Translations under genes and position numbers: made by a program
Shown here: one piece after another, positions 1 to 4,809 of the stretch
Layout: the number at the start of each line of letters is the position of its first letter
Numbering within the stretch: position 1 is the stretch's first letter
Notes under the pieces: model-generated
Seen by the model: only the letters and a program-made list of their open reading frames with translations
Database searches by the model: none
What the model was told of the DNA's origin: nothing
From: Lachnospiraceae bacterium
GTDB lineage: Bacteria; Bacillota_A; Clostridia; Lachnospirales; Lachnospiraceae
DNA: 5,537 nt
Reading direction: 5' to 3'
Assembly (NCBI GenBank): GCA_024690425.1
Contig: JAILCT010000236.1
Coordinates: forward strand, 1-5,537

Positions 1-249
1 TATTCATTGAGTGCGCAGGATAATAAAAGAAAGTTCTATTTTGTGGGATACCCGGTGGAATATGTTACTGACGGATATAAGAGATTTGGATTTAAGCTTT
101 CATATGAAGTTACATTTAATGCTTTTGGGTTATTAAGTGAGAGGGAAAGATATCAGCATAAAATAGATAAGGAGTGCGCTGATTTGTTTGATTGGGTACA
201 AGATAATGTCACAGAAAACAATATAGGTCTGCTTAGAAAAAATAAATAA
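1..249 (+). CDS. 3' end of an unrecognised protein (partial)
   Basis: The frame is open from the first base of the window to a TAA at 247-249, giving about 82 residues. I do not recognise the family. The visible part is charged and aromatic-rich (for example KRKFYFVGYPVEY), with no membrane segment, signal peptide or cysteine pair; its last third is mostly charged and ends in a basic tail LLRKNK. A TTG at position 7 could in principle be a start, but no upstream ribosome site can be seen because the window begins there. The more economical reading is the C-terminal part of a longer upstream gene. The hairpin at 285-306 lies 36 nt downstream but has its T-run on the other side, so it is not an obvious terminator for this gene. 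Confidence 0.55.
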   Translation, partial: YSLSAQDNKRKFYFVGYPVEYVTDGYKRFGFKLSYEVTFNAFGLLSERERYQHKIDKECADLFDWVQDNVTENNIGLLRKNK

Positions 250-277
250 GAATTTATTTGACATATGCACCTATCGG

Positions 278-306
278 AAAAAATAGCCCGTTCATTTGAA
301 CGGGCT
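278..306 (-). terminator. Intrinsic terminator for minus-strand transcription
   Basis: AGCCCGTTC (285-293) pairs perfectly with GAACGGGCT (298-306), a 9-bp stem with an ATTT loop. Read on the minus strand the stem is followed directly by ATTTTTT (284-278), the classic intrinsic layout. On the plus strand the stem is followed by GATTATATG, so termination in that direction should be weak. It implies a minus-strand transcript arriving from above position 306. Confidence 0.8.
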
Positions 307-336
307 GATTATATGTTAAGCGCATAACAAATTGGG

Positions 337-390
337 TCATGCGCATATTGAGGTAGGGCACCATTTCGGTGCAAATGAGGTATTTTCCAT
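337..390 (-). CDS. Possible 17-residue peptide, MENTSFAPKWCPTSICA
   Basis: On the minus strand, GGAAAGGAGG (410-401) lies 10 nt before an ATG at 390-388, followed by 16 sense codons and TGA at 339-337. The intrinsic terminator stem starts about 30 nt after the stop, and an extended -10 lies just upstream, so the pieces of a complete small gene are present in order. The peptide has two cysteines near its end (WCPTSIC). I do not recognise a family. The ribosome site GAGGTA is complementary to two TACCTC copies inside the reading frame, which could hide it in a fold. A longer overlapping minus-strand frame (508-254) has a poor ribosome site and runs through the terminator. The alternative is that the transcript is a non-coding RNA and the small frame is chance. 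Confidence 0.3.
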   Translation of the reverse strand: MENTSFAPKWCPTSICA

Positions 391-419
391 AGGCTTTGTA
401 CCTCCTTTCCTCGCACTTA

Positions 420-428
420 AGTATATCA
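420..428 (-). promoter_or_regulatory. Candidate extended -10 promoter, minus strand
   Basis: The minus strand reads TGATATACT here, an extended -10 (TGnTATACT). No good -35 lies 17 nt upstream (TCCCTA), which extended -10 promoters can tolerate. A start near 413 would give a transcript of about 135 nt ending at the terminator at 285-278. Confidence 0.3.
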
Positions 429-518
429 TGGAAGGTAAAGTTTAGGGAGTCTGAAATATTGGGCTTGACCATAAAATAGTCTATCACATAGAACGACATA
501 CTTGACACCTAAAAACCG

Positions 519-547
519 TTGATGTGACGATAATGATATGCTATCTT
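519..547 (+). promoter_or_regulatory. Promoter for the alpha-CTD-like gene
   Basis: TTGATG (519-524), a 17-nt spacer and TATCTT (542-547) form a reasonable vegetative promoter. A TG at 539-540 supplies an extended -10. Transcription would start near 554, giving a leader of about 50 nt before the ATG at 603. A TTGACA at 502-507 is also present but is badly spaced for this -10. Confidence 0.5.
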
Positions 548-602
548 TTTAGTTGGGGTTATGACACGTCTGCTCAGATGCAGGGGAAGGAATGATTAAC
601 GT

Positions 603-989
603 ATGGGGAAAATAGGACCGGATACACCGATCGATGATATCGGATTCAGCTTTAGAACGAGAAATTCGCTGAGGCGTGCGCATATAGATACGTTCAAAGA
701 CCTGATGGCTGCATATGAAGAGGGAAACTTACGCAGCATAAAGAACTTAGGAAAGGTTCAATATGGCGAGATCCTTGCCAGTAATATGGATGCAAACGGC
801 TTAGATCCGGAACAGCAGGCTTTGTTGGCAAGCATAATGGGAAAATCACCGCAATCCGGTGGCGGAGCTGCATTTAGTGCCGCTAAGGTTACTGATACAC
901 AGGCTTCGGCACCTTCAGCGGCTCCGGCTGATTCGGGAAGACTGCTTTCCCAGGCAGAGATAGATGCTTTGATCGCATCTATGTCGTAG
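603..989 (+). CDS. RNA polymerase alpha-CTD-like protein with C-terminal FliM-type CheY-binding peptide
   Basis: 128 residues. Residues 9-57 resemble the C-terminal domain of RNA polymerase alpha, a helix-hairpin-helix fold that contacts DNA and activators: PIDDIGFSFRTRNSLRRAHI aligns with the PVDDLELTVRSANCL region of E. coli alpha, and NLGKVQYGEI with NLGKKSLTEI. The positions equal to alpha R265, N268, G296 and E302 are kept (R18, N21, G50, E56), while K298 and S299 are V52 and Q53. Residues 80-110 are a Ser/Ala/Pro/Gly-rich linker without obvious structure. Residues 115-124, LSQAEIDALI, match the CheY-P-binding peptide at the N-terminus of FliM (LSQAEIDALL in E. coli). The start is ATG with AGGGGAAGG (582-590) 12 nt upstream, rather long; an ATG at 592 is in another frame with a stop seven codons on. 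It has its own promoter and converges on the lipoprotein gene. Inferred role: a small cytoplasmic adaptor joining DNA or RNA polymerase contacts to a CheY-like receiver. It is not a complete alpha subunit, since the alpha N-terminal domain is absent. Confidence 0.85.
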   Translation: MGKIGPDTPIDDIGFSFRTRNSLRRAHIDTFKDLMAAYEEGNLRSIKNLGKVQYGEILASNMDANGLDPEQQALLASIMGKSPQSGGGAAFSAAKVTDTQASAPSAAPADSGRLLSQAEIDALIASMS

Positions 990-997
990 TAATGTAT

Positions 998-1043
998 AGA
1001 AAAGCAGCCAGGTAAGAAGTTGTTTTCCTTCATACCGGGCTGC
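998..1043. terminator. Long shared hairpin between convergent genes
   Basis: Three stem blocks pair in order: GCAGCC (1004-1009) with GGCTGC (1038-1043), GGTA (1011-1014) with TACC (1033-1036), and GAAG (1016-1019) with CTTC (1028-1031). They are separated only by single A-G and A-A mismatches, with an 8-nt loop. On the minus strand the stem is followed by TTTTCTAT, so it terminates the lipoprotein gene, whose stop is 15 nt away. On the plus strand there is no immediate T-run, so it may only slow or partly terminate the 603-989 transcript and protect its 3' end. Confidence 0.75.
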
Positions 1044-1057
1044 GGAGTATAATACTA

Positions 1058-2608
1058 TTATTCGCTTTTTAGATCCGTTGGTTCAGTACCTTCCGGCTTT
1101 TCGGGTTTATCTCCTCCCGGTTTTTGAGGTTTCTCTCCGTCCGGTCCTTGTCCCTTTGGCTTTTCAGGTTTCTTTCCATCAGAAGGTGGCTGCATTCCTT
1201 CTCCATCCGGAGGCATTTGGCCCTGTTCGAATTCTTTGTCATCCGGAGGAGTCATATCACCCTTTCCTTCACTGATCGGGATCTCTATAGCCTCACCAGA
1301 TGATTCTGATCCTTCTGAATAAGTTCTACCGTCAACTGTCAGTGTATATCCGTTAAGATCTATCGAGTCAGCCGCGCATGTAAGGGATTTTATATAAGAA
1401 TCAGCTGCAAGTGTCCATTTGGCATTGTCCGACAATTCAACATATACATCTCCTGCGGAACCATCGGGATTGATCGCCCCCCTAAAGCTGCTATCTCCTT
1501 TGAGGCAAAGGTTAAAAATAGATATGTCATCAACGATCATATCACCTTCGATCTTCTGATCAGTTGCCGAGAGATTGACTTTCCCTCCATTCTGACCATC
1601 CTTTCCCCATCCGGCTGCTGCAGCACGTAGGAATACGCCACCACCATTGTTTGTGATATTCACTCCCGACAAAGCAATATCTGTTGCAGTGTTATTCACA
1701 AAGAATATATCCCCATTGGCATTTGAAATGCTGCCTCCTGAAGCAGAGAATTTAGAAAGTCCTGTATCTGCATCTCCTGACATGGACTGATAGATCATAA
1801 CAGCCTGATAAAAATCCGATTTATCGCTGTTCTTTGTATTGTTATCAGTATTAAGCACCACGTTATTAAGAGTTACCGAGTTCTTCCCTTCGACGACAAC
1901 ACCCTGAGCAGATGTTGATGTAAGTGCTGCGTCATTGACCGTTATATCCGCGGTCGAATATATGGCCGGCGATCCCTTTCCATCAGTTGTATAATTTCCG
2001 CCGTTTACAGTCACTGTCCCGCCGCCCCTGTCTGATCTTATGGCGGCTGACGAGTTGCCTGTTGTATGGATAGTGAGGTTTGAAGCATTCATTGTACCGC
2101 CTCCGGTTGTCATTATTCCCCCGGAGCAGTTGCCGGATGTTTCAATATCGGAATTCGAAATGTTAACTTCCGTACCTTCGCCATATGAAAAAACCGCATT
2201 TGCATGTGTACCGTCAGTTGTTATCTTCATATTCGTAAGAGTCAGTTTTCCACCGTTTGTAGCAAAGACAGCTGAGTTCTCTCCATAAAAGTCAGCTTCA
2301 TCCCCATCGGCTTCACCAGTTTTGTTGACTGTTGCACCGTCAATGCTCTTTTCTTCGCCATCCGCCAGGATCGCATGACCGCCGTCTTCATCGTTTTCAT
2401 AGGTTTCTCCAACCGTATCTGATGTATCTGCATCGGTCTTAAAATCTGCAATCTCCGAACTAGTATCCTCCCTGATCTCTGTATCCTGCGAGTTTTTATC
2501 GGGATCGGTCGATACAGCCGTACCCGATGTGTTCGTGCACCCTGTAAGTACGACCAATGCTGATATGATCGTTGCTAAAACTGTTCCAAATGCTTTTTTG
2601 TTTATCAT
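1058..2608 (-). CDS. Secreted beta-helix lipoprotein with Pro/Lys-rich C-terminal tail
   Basis: 516 residues from the ATG at 2608-2606, which has AAAGGAG 9 nt upstream. A further 51 in-frame codons upstream are rejected because they would bury the signal peptide. Residues 1-24 are a lipoprotein signal: MINKK, a hydrophobic stretch, then lipobox LTGC with the lipidated cysteine at 24. Residues about 25-85 are an acidic Ser/Thr/Asp linker. From about 85 to 410 the protein shows repeated short turns such as GGKLTLTNMKI, EVNISNSDIETSG, TMNASNLTIHTTG and TVTVNGGNYTTDG, typical of a right-handed parallel beta-helix. A stretch near 375-440 (GDSSFRGAINPDG, then DVYVELSDNAKWTLAADSYI, then NGYTLTVDG) resembles the closing part of clostridial beta-helix surface proteins. 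Residues 443-516 are low complexity, with PPDG and KPEKP motifs. The likely place is the outer face of the membrane, the tail perhaps reaching into the wall. Function is unproven: adhesin, carbohydrate binder or scaffold. No catalytic motif was recognised and no LPXTG is present. It has its own promoter and terminator, so it is monocistronic. Confidence 0.85.
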   Translation of the reverse strand: MINKKAFGTVLATIISALVVLTGCTNTSGTAVSTDPDKNSQDTEIREDTSSEIADFKTDADTSDTVGETYENDEDGGHAILADGEEKSIDGATVNKTGEADGDEADFYGENSAVFATNGGKLTLTNMKITTDGTHANAVFSYGEGTEVNISNSDIETSGNCSGGIMTTGGGTMNASNLTIHTTGNSSAAIRSDRGGGTVTVNGGNYTTDGKGSPAIYSTADITVNDAALTSTSAQGVVVEGKNSVTLNNVVLNTDNNTKNSDKSDFYQAVMIYQSMSGDADTGLSKFSASGGSISNANGDIFFVNNTATDIALSGVNITNNGGGVFLRAAAAGWGKDGQNGGKVNLSATDQKIEGDMIVDDISIFNLCLKGDSSFRGAINPDGSAGDVYVELSDNAKWTLAADSYIKSLTCAADSIDLNGYTLTVDGRTYSEGSESSGEAIEIPISEGKGDMTPPDDKEFEQGQMPPDGEGMQPPSDGKKPEKPKGQGPDGEKPQKPGGDKPEKPEGTEPTDLKSE

Positions 2609-2635
2609 TTGCAATGTCTCCTTTACTATTTTTCT

Positions 2636-2641
2636 ATTATA
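2636..2641 (-). promoter_or_regulatory. -10 box for the beta-helix lipoprotein gene
   Basis: The minus strand reads a perfect TATAAT, preceded by AATG. No convincing -35 is seen 16-18 nt upstream; that part is A-rich. Transcription would begin near 2629, about 20 nt before the ATG, with the AAAGGAG ribosome site in between. Confidence 0.45.
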
Positions 2642-2720
2642 CATTACGAAGGATAAATGATTTTTTTGAGGGTCTTGTGAATAAATTATGATAAAAATGT
2701 GACTCTTAACTCGACGCTCC

Positions 2721-2749
2721 TTTACATAATCGAATAAATGTTCTATAAT
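2721..2749 (+). promoter_or_regulatory. Strong sigma-A type promoter
   Basis: TTTACA (2721-2726), a 17-nt spacer and TATAAT (2744-2749), one mismatch from full consensus. It points rightward, away from the lipoprotein gene, with a start near 2756. A T-run (2761-2766) follows, then an AAAGGAG ribosome site. It is the strongest promoter I see in the window, yet it leads into a frameshifted short gene. Confidence 0.7.
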
Positions 2750-2791
2750 GTATATAAGCATTTTTTATGGATATTGTAAAGGAGAATGAGT

Positions 2792-2948
2792 ATGGGGCTG
2801 AAACGTAAACAAATGGAGAGTTGCAAATACGCCTTTGCAAAGAGAGAAGTGCCCGATATGTGGAGGGAGAATGCCTAAACGTAATGGAAAATACGGGTCA
2901 TTTTTAGGCTGTAGCAATTATCCAAAGTGTAAGTATACTAGAAAATAG
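2792..2948 (+). pseudogene. Frameshifted short protein with topoisomerase-type C4 zinc ribbon
   Basis: AAAGGAG (2778-2784) is well placed for the ATG at 2792, which opens MGLKRKQMESCKYAFAKRE and then leads to a stop at 2876. From about 2835 the next frame (+1) encodes CPICGG, a basic segment, then GCSNYPKCKYTRK, and stops with TAG at 2948. The four cysteines are spaced C-x2-C-x16-C-x5-C, the pattern of the zinc ribbon found at the C-terminus of bacterial topoisomerase I and of some nuclease-like proteins; it binds single-stranded or damaged DNA. The zinc-ribbon frame has no ATG or GTG; a TTG at 2835 has only a distant GGAGAG. The simplest reading is one gene of about 50 codons broken by a single-base insertion. 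Programmed +1 frameshifting, a TTG start or a sequencing error are alternatives. The zinc ribbon itself is intact. Confidence 0.6.
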
Positions 2949-2993
2949 TGCACGGACTATTAAGATTTAATAAGTCGATCAATATGGATGAAC

Positions 2994-2999
2994 TATAAT
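2994..2999 (+). promoter_or_regulatory. Possible -10 box before the second zinc-ribbon gene
   Basis: TATAAT lies 23 bases before the ATG at 3022, with AGGAG in between. The -35 region (TAAGTC at 17-nt spacing) is poor, so this may add to, rather than replace, read-through from the promoter at 2721-2749. The start would be only about 15 nt before the coding sequence. Confidence 0.3.
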
Positions 3000-3021
3000 A
3001 GTTAAGGAACAGGAGATCGTG

Positions 3022-3510
3022 ATGGCAGGATACATTTACTATTGTGATAATTGCAATAAATTATTCAAGATCAGGGAAATAGGTAAAAAGGCGAAGTGCC
3101 CCACATGTACTTCAACATTATCGGATCTCAAGATATCAGACGAAGAATATGCCTCGCTTGATAAGTCTGGCAAGGATGCCCTAAAGAAAAAAGCATTGGA
3201 TATTCAGGAAATGGAACCTGTTAAAAAGGTTGTAAGCAGTATATCTCCGGAGAATGCTACAGCAGCTAAGAACAGCGAAAAGCTTAAACAGGCTGCTGCC
3301 ATGACAGCAGAGCAGCACGCAACTTTCAATAATTCATATCTGAAGACCCAAATACAAGGACAGATACTGGCTGCAGATAATTTTGTGAGTATATGCAGGA
3401 TGTCTGCCCTTAAGAATGATGGGGTTATTGACAGTAATGAGGATAAGCTTATAAAGAAGATTACCAAGATAACGGAAGTCTATACAAAAGCATTAAATAA
3501 ACTTTTGTAA
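3022..3510 (+). CDS. Zinc-ribbon protein of unknown function with TerB-like C-terminal motif
   Basis: 162 residues from the ATG at 3022, which has AGGAG (3011-3015) 6 nt upstream; the GTG at 3019 is in frame but too close to the ribosome site. Residues 8-29 are a small zinc ribbon, C8-x2-C11-x14-C26-x2-C29. Residues 30-110 are Lys/Ala/Glu-rich and predicted helical. At 130-145 the protein has KNDGVIDSNEDKLIKKI, which resembles the acidic turn and helix of TerB-like domains (ADG followed by an E-rich helix), or a degenerate EF-hand. No signal peptide or membrane segment, so cytoplasmic. I cannot name a function. It follows the frameshifted zinc-ribbon gene by 73 nt in the same direction, and a tRNA begins 19 nt after its stop without a terminator in between. 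The last codons match a 20-bp repeat near 4519. Confidence 0.75.
   Translation: MAGYIYYCDNCNKLFKIREIGKKAKCPTCTSTLSDLKISDEEYASLDKSGKDALKKKALDIQEMEPVKKVVSSISPENATAAKNSEKLKQAAAMTAEQHATFNNSYLKTQIQGQILAADNFVSICRMSALKNDGVIDSNEDKLIKKITKITEVYTKALNKLL
3428..3455 (+). promoter_or_regulatory. Candidate tRNA promoter inside the 3' end of the upstream gene
   Basis: TTGACA (3428-3433) is a perfect -35, followed after 16 nt by TATAAA (3450-3455). A start near 3462 would give a leader of about 68 nt before the tRNA at 3530. The site lies within coding sequence, so it could be chance, but the tRNA otherwise has no promoter in the 19-nt gap. Confidence 0.4.
3480..3499 (+). repeat. 20-bp near-identical repeat, copy 1
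   Basis: CTATACAAAAGCA followed by TTAAATA at the 3' end of the zinc-ribbon gene (codons for YTKALN). It recurs at 4519-4538 with one mismatch, in the same orientation, just after the stop of the small lipoprotein gene. Confidence 0.6.
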
Positions 3511-3529
3511 AAGGCGTAAGAAAGAAAAC

Positions 3530-3656
3530 GGGGCATTAGCTCAGTTGGGAGAGCGTCAGGTTCGCAATCTGAAGGGTCCACAACATCCGGGGGATGTTGG
3601 TTTTGGACGGACCGCAACGAAGTGTAGACCAGGGGTTCGATCCCCCCTATGCTCCA
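3530..3656 (+). tRNA. tRNA-Ala(CGC) with a 58-nt variable region
   Basis: Acceptor GGGGCAT (3530-3536) pairs with ATGCTCC (3649-3655), including G3:U70, the alanine identity pair. D stem GCTC/GAGC (3539-3542, 3551-3554) holds an 8-nt loop with GGG. The anticodon stem TCAGG/TCTGA (3556-3560, 3568-3572) encloses TTCGCAA, anticodon CGC at 3563-3565, reading GCG as alanine. The T arm AGGGG/CCCCT (3631-3635, 3644-3648) has TTCGATCC, one base longer than the usual 7-nt loop; a run of six C suggests a slippage insertion. Discriminator A is at 3656 and CCA is not encoded. The odd part is 3573-3630: tRNA-Ala normally has 5 nt there. It may be an active but exotic tRNA, a precursor with an insert, or a decaying gene; tRNA-Ala(UGC) can normally cover GCG codons, so loss would be tolerated. 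Confidence 0.8.
3573..3630 (+). other. Structured insertion in the tRNA variable region
   Basis: The 58-nt region contains a perfect 8-bp hairpin, CAACATCC (3581-3588) with GGATGTTG (3592-3599), loop GGG. Around it, GGTCC (3575-3579) can pair with GGACC (3609-3613), or GGTC (3575-3578) with GACC (3627-3630), directly against the T stem. So it is not random filler. It is too short for a group I intron and I see no clear target duplication. Confidence 0.65.
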
Positions 3657-3688
3657 TTACAGCTATTACATAGTTAAAAAAATAGGAG

Positions 3689-3955
3689 ATGATATCTGCA
3701 ATTCCCAAACCGCACAGAGGGATAGAAGACGCCGGAGAAGATAAGATCAAGTGGGTAAAGCGACTTTTATCAGAAGATATAGTGATAAACATTGTTTATC
3801 GTGCTGATAAGCAGAAGTATTGTACGGGTAAAGACTGCATTCTTATAGACGATCATGAAAAGAACATTGCCGAATGGGAAGCAATGGGTGGAACGGGTAT
3901 CCTGTTTGAGAATGCTGAAAATACCTTGCGCGTAATTGAGAATCTCAGCCTATGA
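3689..3955 (+). pseudogene. C-terminal remnant of a HAD-family 5'-nucleotidase
   Basis: 88 codons matching the second half of the HAD-like 5'(3')-nucleotidase group. The first residues, ISAIPKP, look like HAD motif II (serine/threonine after a beta strand). K41 in VYRADKQKYC fits the motif III lysine, and CILIDDHEKNIAEWEAMGG carries the motif IV aspartates D54 and D55 and the usual IDD..kNI..W...GG pattern. The N-terminal motif I (DxDxT nucleophile) and the cap are missing, so it cannot catalyse the reaction by itself. The ATG at 3689 has AGGAG directly against it with no spacer and a TAG codon just before, so it is probably an internal methionine codon and not a true start. The break falls about 32 nt after the tRNA end. 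A separately expressed domain is possible but less likely. Confidence 0.7.
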
Positions 3956-3970
3956 AGGGAGTGAATCATT

Positions 3971-4516
3971 ATGTTTCTTCAGATTGCCGGAAATGATTAT
4001 GCAAATACTAGAAAAATAATGTGGATCATGACAGGATGCTTACTTGTCATGTTCACAACAGGCTGTGTGGTCAGACATATCCCGAAGGACTGGTATAAAG
4101 AGACGATAGAATTCTATGAAGAAGGTTTTGCAAGCGGATGGGCTAATGAGAAACAAAATCTTCCAATAAATGATGAACAGAAAGATCCAAATAATAAATT
4201 TGGATATCTTCTTCGCGATCTTGATGGTGATGGAGCAGATGAGCTGCTGATCGGATTAATAGATGATTCTGAAGAAACGAAATTTACTGATATATATATT
4301 TGGCACAGTGATATAGGTTCATTTAGGATCATTAGTGCGGGAGAGGGTTATTACGTATATTTATGTCCGGATAATGTTATCAGGGAAGATTCGTGGTACG
4401 GATCTAAGACAAAGGTCGATTATTTAACTTATGTTTCCAAGGATAATGCATTTCTTCATGTTCAAACAGGAGGCAAGCCGGGGAAATATGAACTGACTCC
4501 ATTTGTGAAGGATTAG
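3971..4516 (+). CDS. Small lipoprotein with calcium-loop-like DxDxDG motif
   Basis: 181 residues from the ATG at 3971, with AAGGGAG (3955-3961) 9 nt upstream. The signal has R14 and K15 before a hydrophobic stretch (17-29) and a lipobox-like TTGC with cysteine 32; position -3 is Thr instead of the usual Leu, so the lipobox is imperfect. An ATG at 4019 would drop the basic residues and is less likely. The mature part is acidic and aromatic. Residues 83-91, DLDGDGADE, followed by LLIG, match the calcium-binding loop of FG-GAP/VCBS-type repeats and the many clostridial lipoproteins that carry a single such turn. It is likely anchored on the outer membrane face; role unknown. It begins 15 nt after the HAD remnant and shares no evident function with it. 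A terminator lies about 200 nt downstream. Confidence 0.75.
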   Translation: MFLQIAGNDYANTRKIMWIMTGCLLVMFTTGCVVRHIPKDWYKETIEFYEEGFASGWANEKQNLPINDEQKDPNNKFGYLLRDLDGDGADELLIGLIDDSEETKFTDIYIWHSDIGSFRIISAGEGYYVYLCPDNVIREDSWYGSKTKVDYLTYVSKDNAFLHVQTGGKPGKYELTPFVKD

Positions 4517-4518
4517 GA

Positions 4519-4538
4519 CTATACAAAAGCACTAAATA
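4519..4538 (+). repeat. 20-bp near-identical repeat, copy 2
   Basis: Matches 3480-3499 at 19 of 20 positions, same orientation. Here it lies 3 nt after a stop codon. Read in the same codon phase it still spells YTKALN, after which the match ends. Confidence 0.6.
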
Positions 4539-4720
4539 TTGATCCGTTTCTCATTATAGTATGCCCTTCTATATTTCCGAGCAAAAACAAGATATATTAT
4601 GCAACAATATTTGTGCCTTCGCTACCGCCAAAAGTCTATAAGATGATATGCGGGAGAAGGTGCGGAGAGTTGAGCATTTTTATGATAAAATTGATCTAAT
4701 GGGAGTAAATGTCGCCTGCC

Positions 4721-4743
4721 GGGAGACCCTGCTCCCTTTTGTT
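4721..4743 (+). terminator. Intrinsic terminator
   Basis: GGGAG (4721-4725) pairs with CTCCC (4732-4736) over a 6-nt loop, followed by TTTTGTTT. The stem is short but G+C-rich and the T-tract is on the correct side for plus-strand transcription, closing the lipoprotein unit. Confidence 0.55.
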
Positions 4744-4809
4744 TGCTCTATACTGAACCTGTAAGCGATGAACGATTGATTTTGCCCGAATGGGCGGAAG
4801 GAGGCAGTT

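Larger units (their letters stand above)
4517..4809. other. Non-coding stretch between lipoprotein and ADP-ribosylglycohydrolase genes
   Basis: It starts with the second copy of a 20-bp repeat (4519-4538), holds no reading frame with a usable ribosome site, and ends with a short terminator and the leader of the next gene. GCCC/GGGC (4784-4787, 4792-4795) can form a small hairpin just before the ribosome site of the next gene. TATACT (4749-4754) could be a -10, without a good -35. Confidence 0.5.

Noticed and set aside
254..508. 84-codon minus-strand frame
   Set aside because: Its ribosome site is poor, it runs through the strong terminator at 285-306, and no family resemblance was seen. The small unit within it is better supported, although this frame cannot be excluded.
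758..1033. 91-codon minus-strand frame
   Set aside because: Antisense shadow of the alpha-CTD-like gene that also crosses the shared hairpin.
1463..1485. Resemblance to the tRNA 3' end (GATCG then CCCCCCTA), considered as an attachment site
   Set aside because: The match is short and interrupted, and lies in a conserved coding part of the lipoprotein gene; most likely chance.
2040..2288. Plus-strand frame of 82 codons within the lipoprotein gene
   Set aside because: Antisense shadow of the beta-helix repeats; no ribosome site or family resemblance.
2609..2761. 51-residue N-terminal extension of the beta-helix lipoprotein
   Set aside because: It would place the signal peptide internally and skip the well-placed AAAGGAG and the -10 at 2636-2641.
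3573..3630. Group I intron in the tRNA
   Set aside because: Far too short, no conserved core, and bacterial tRNA group I introns sit in the anticodon loop, not the variable region.
4648..4764. 38-codon plus-strand frame starting MREKVRRVEHFYDK
   Set aside because: No ribosome site, and it runs through the terminator at 4721-4743.
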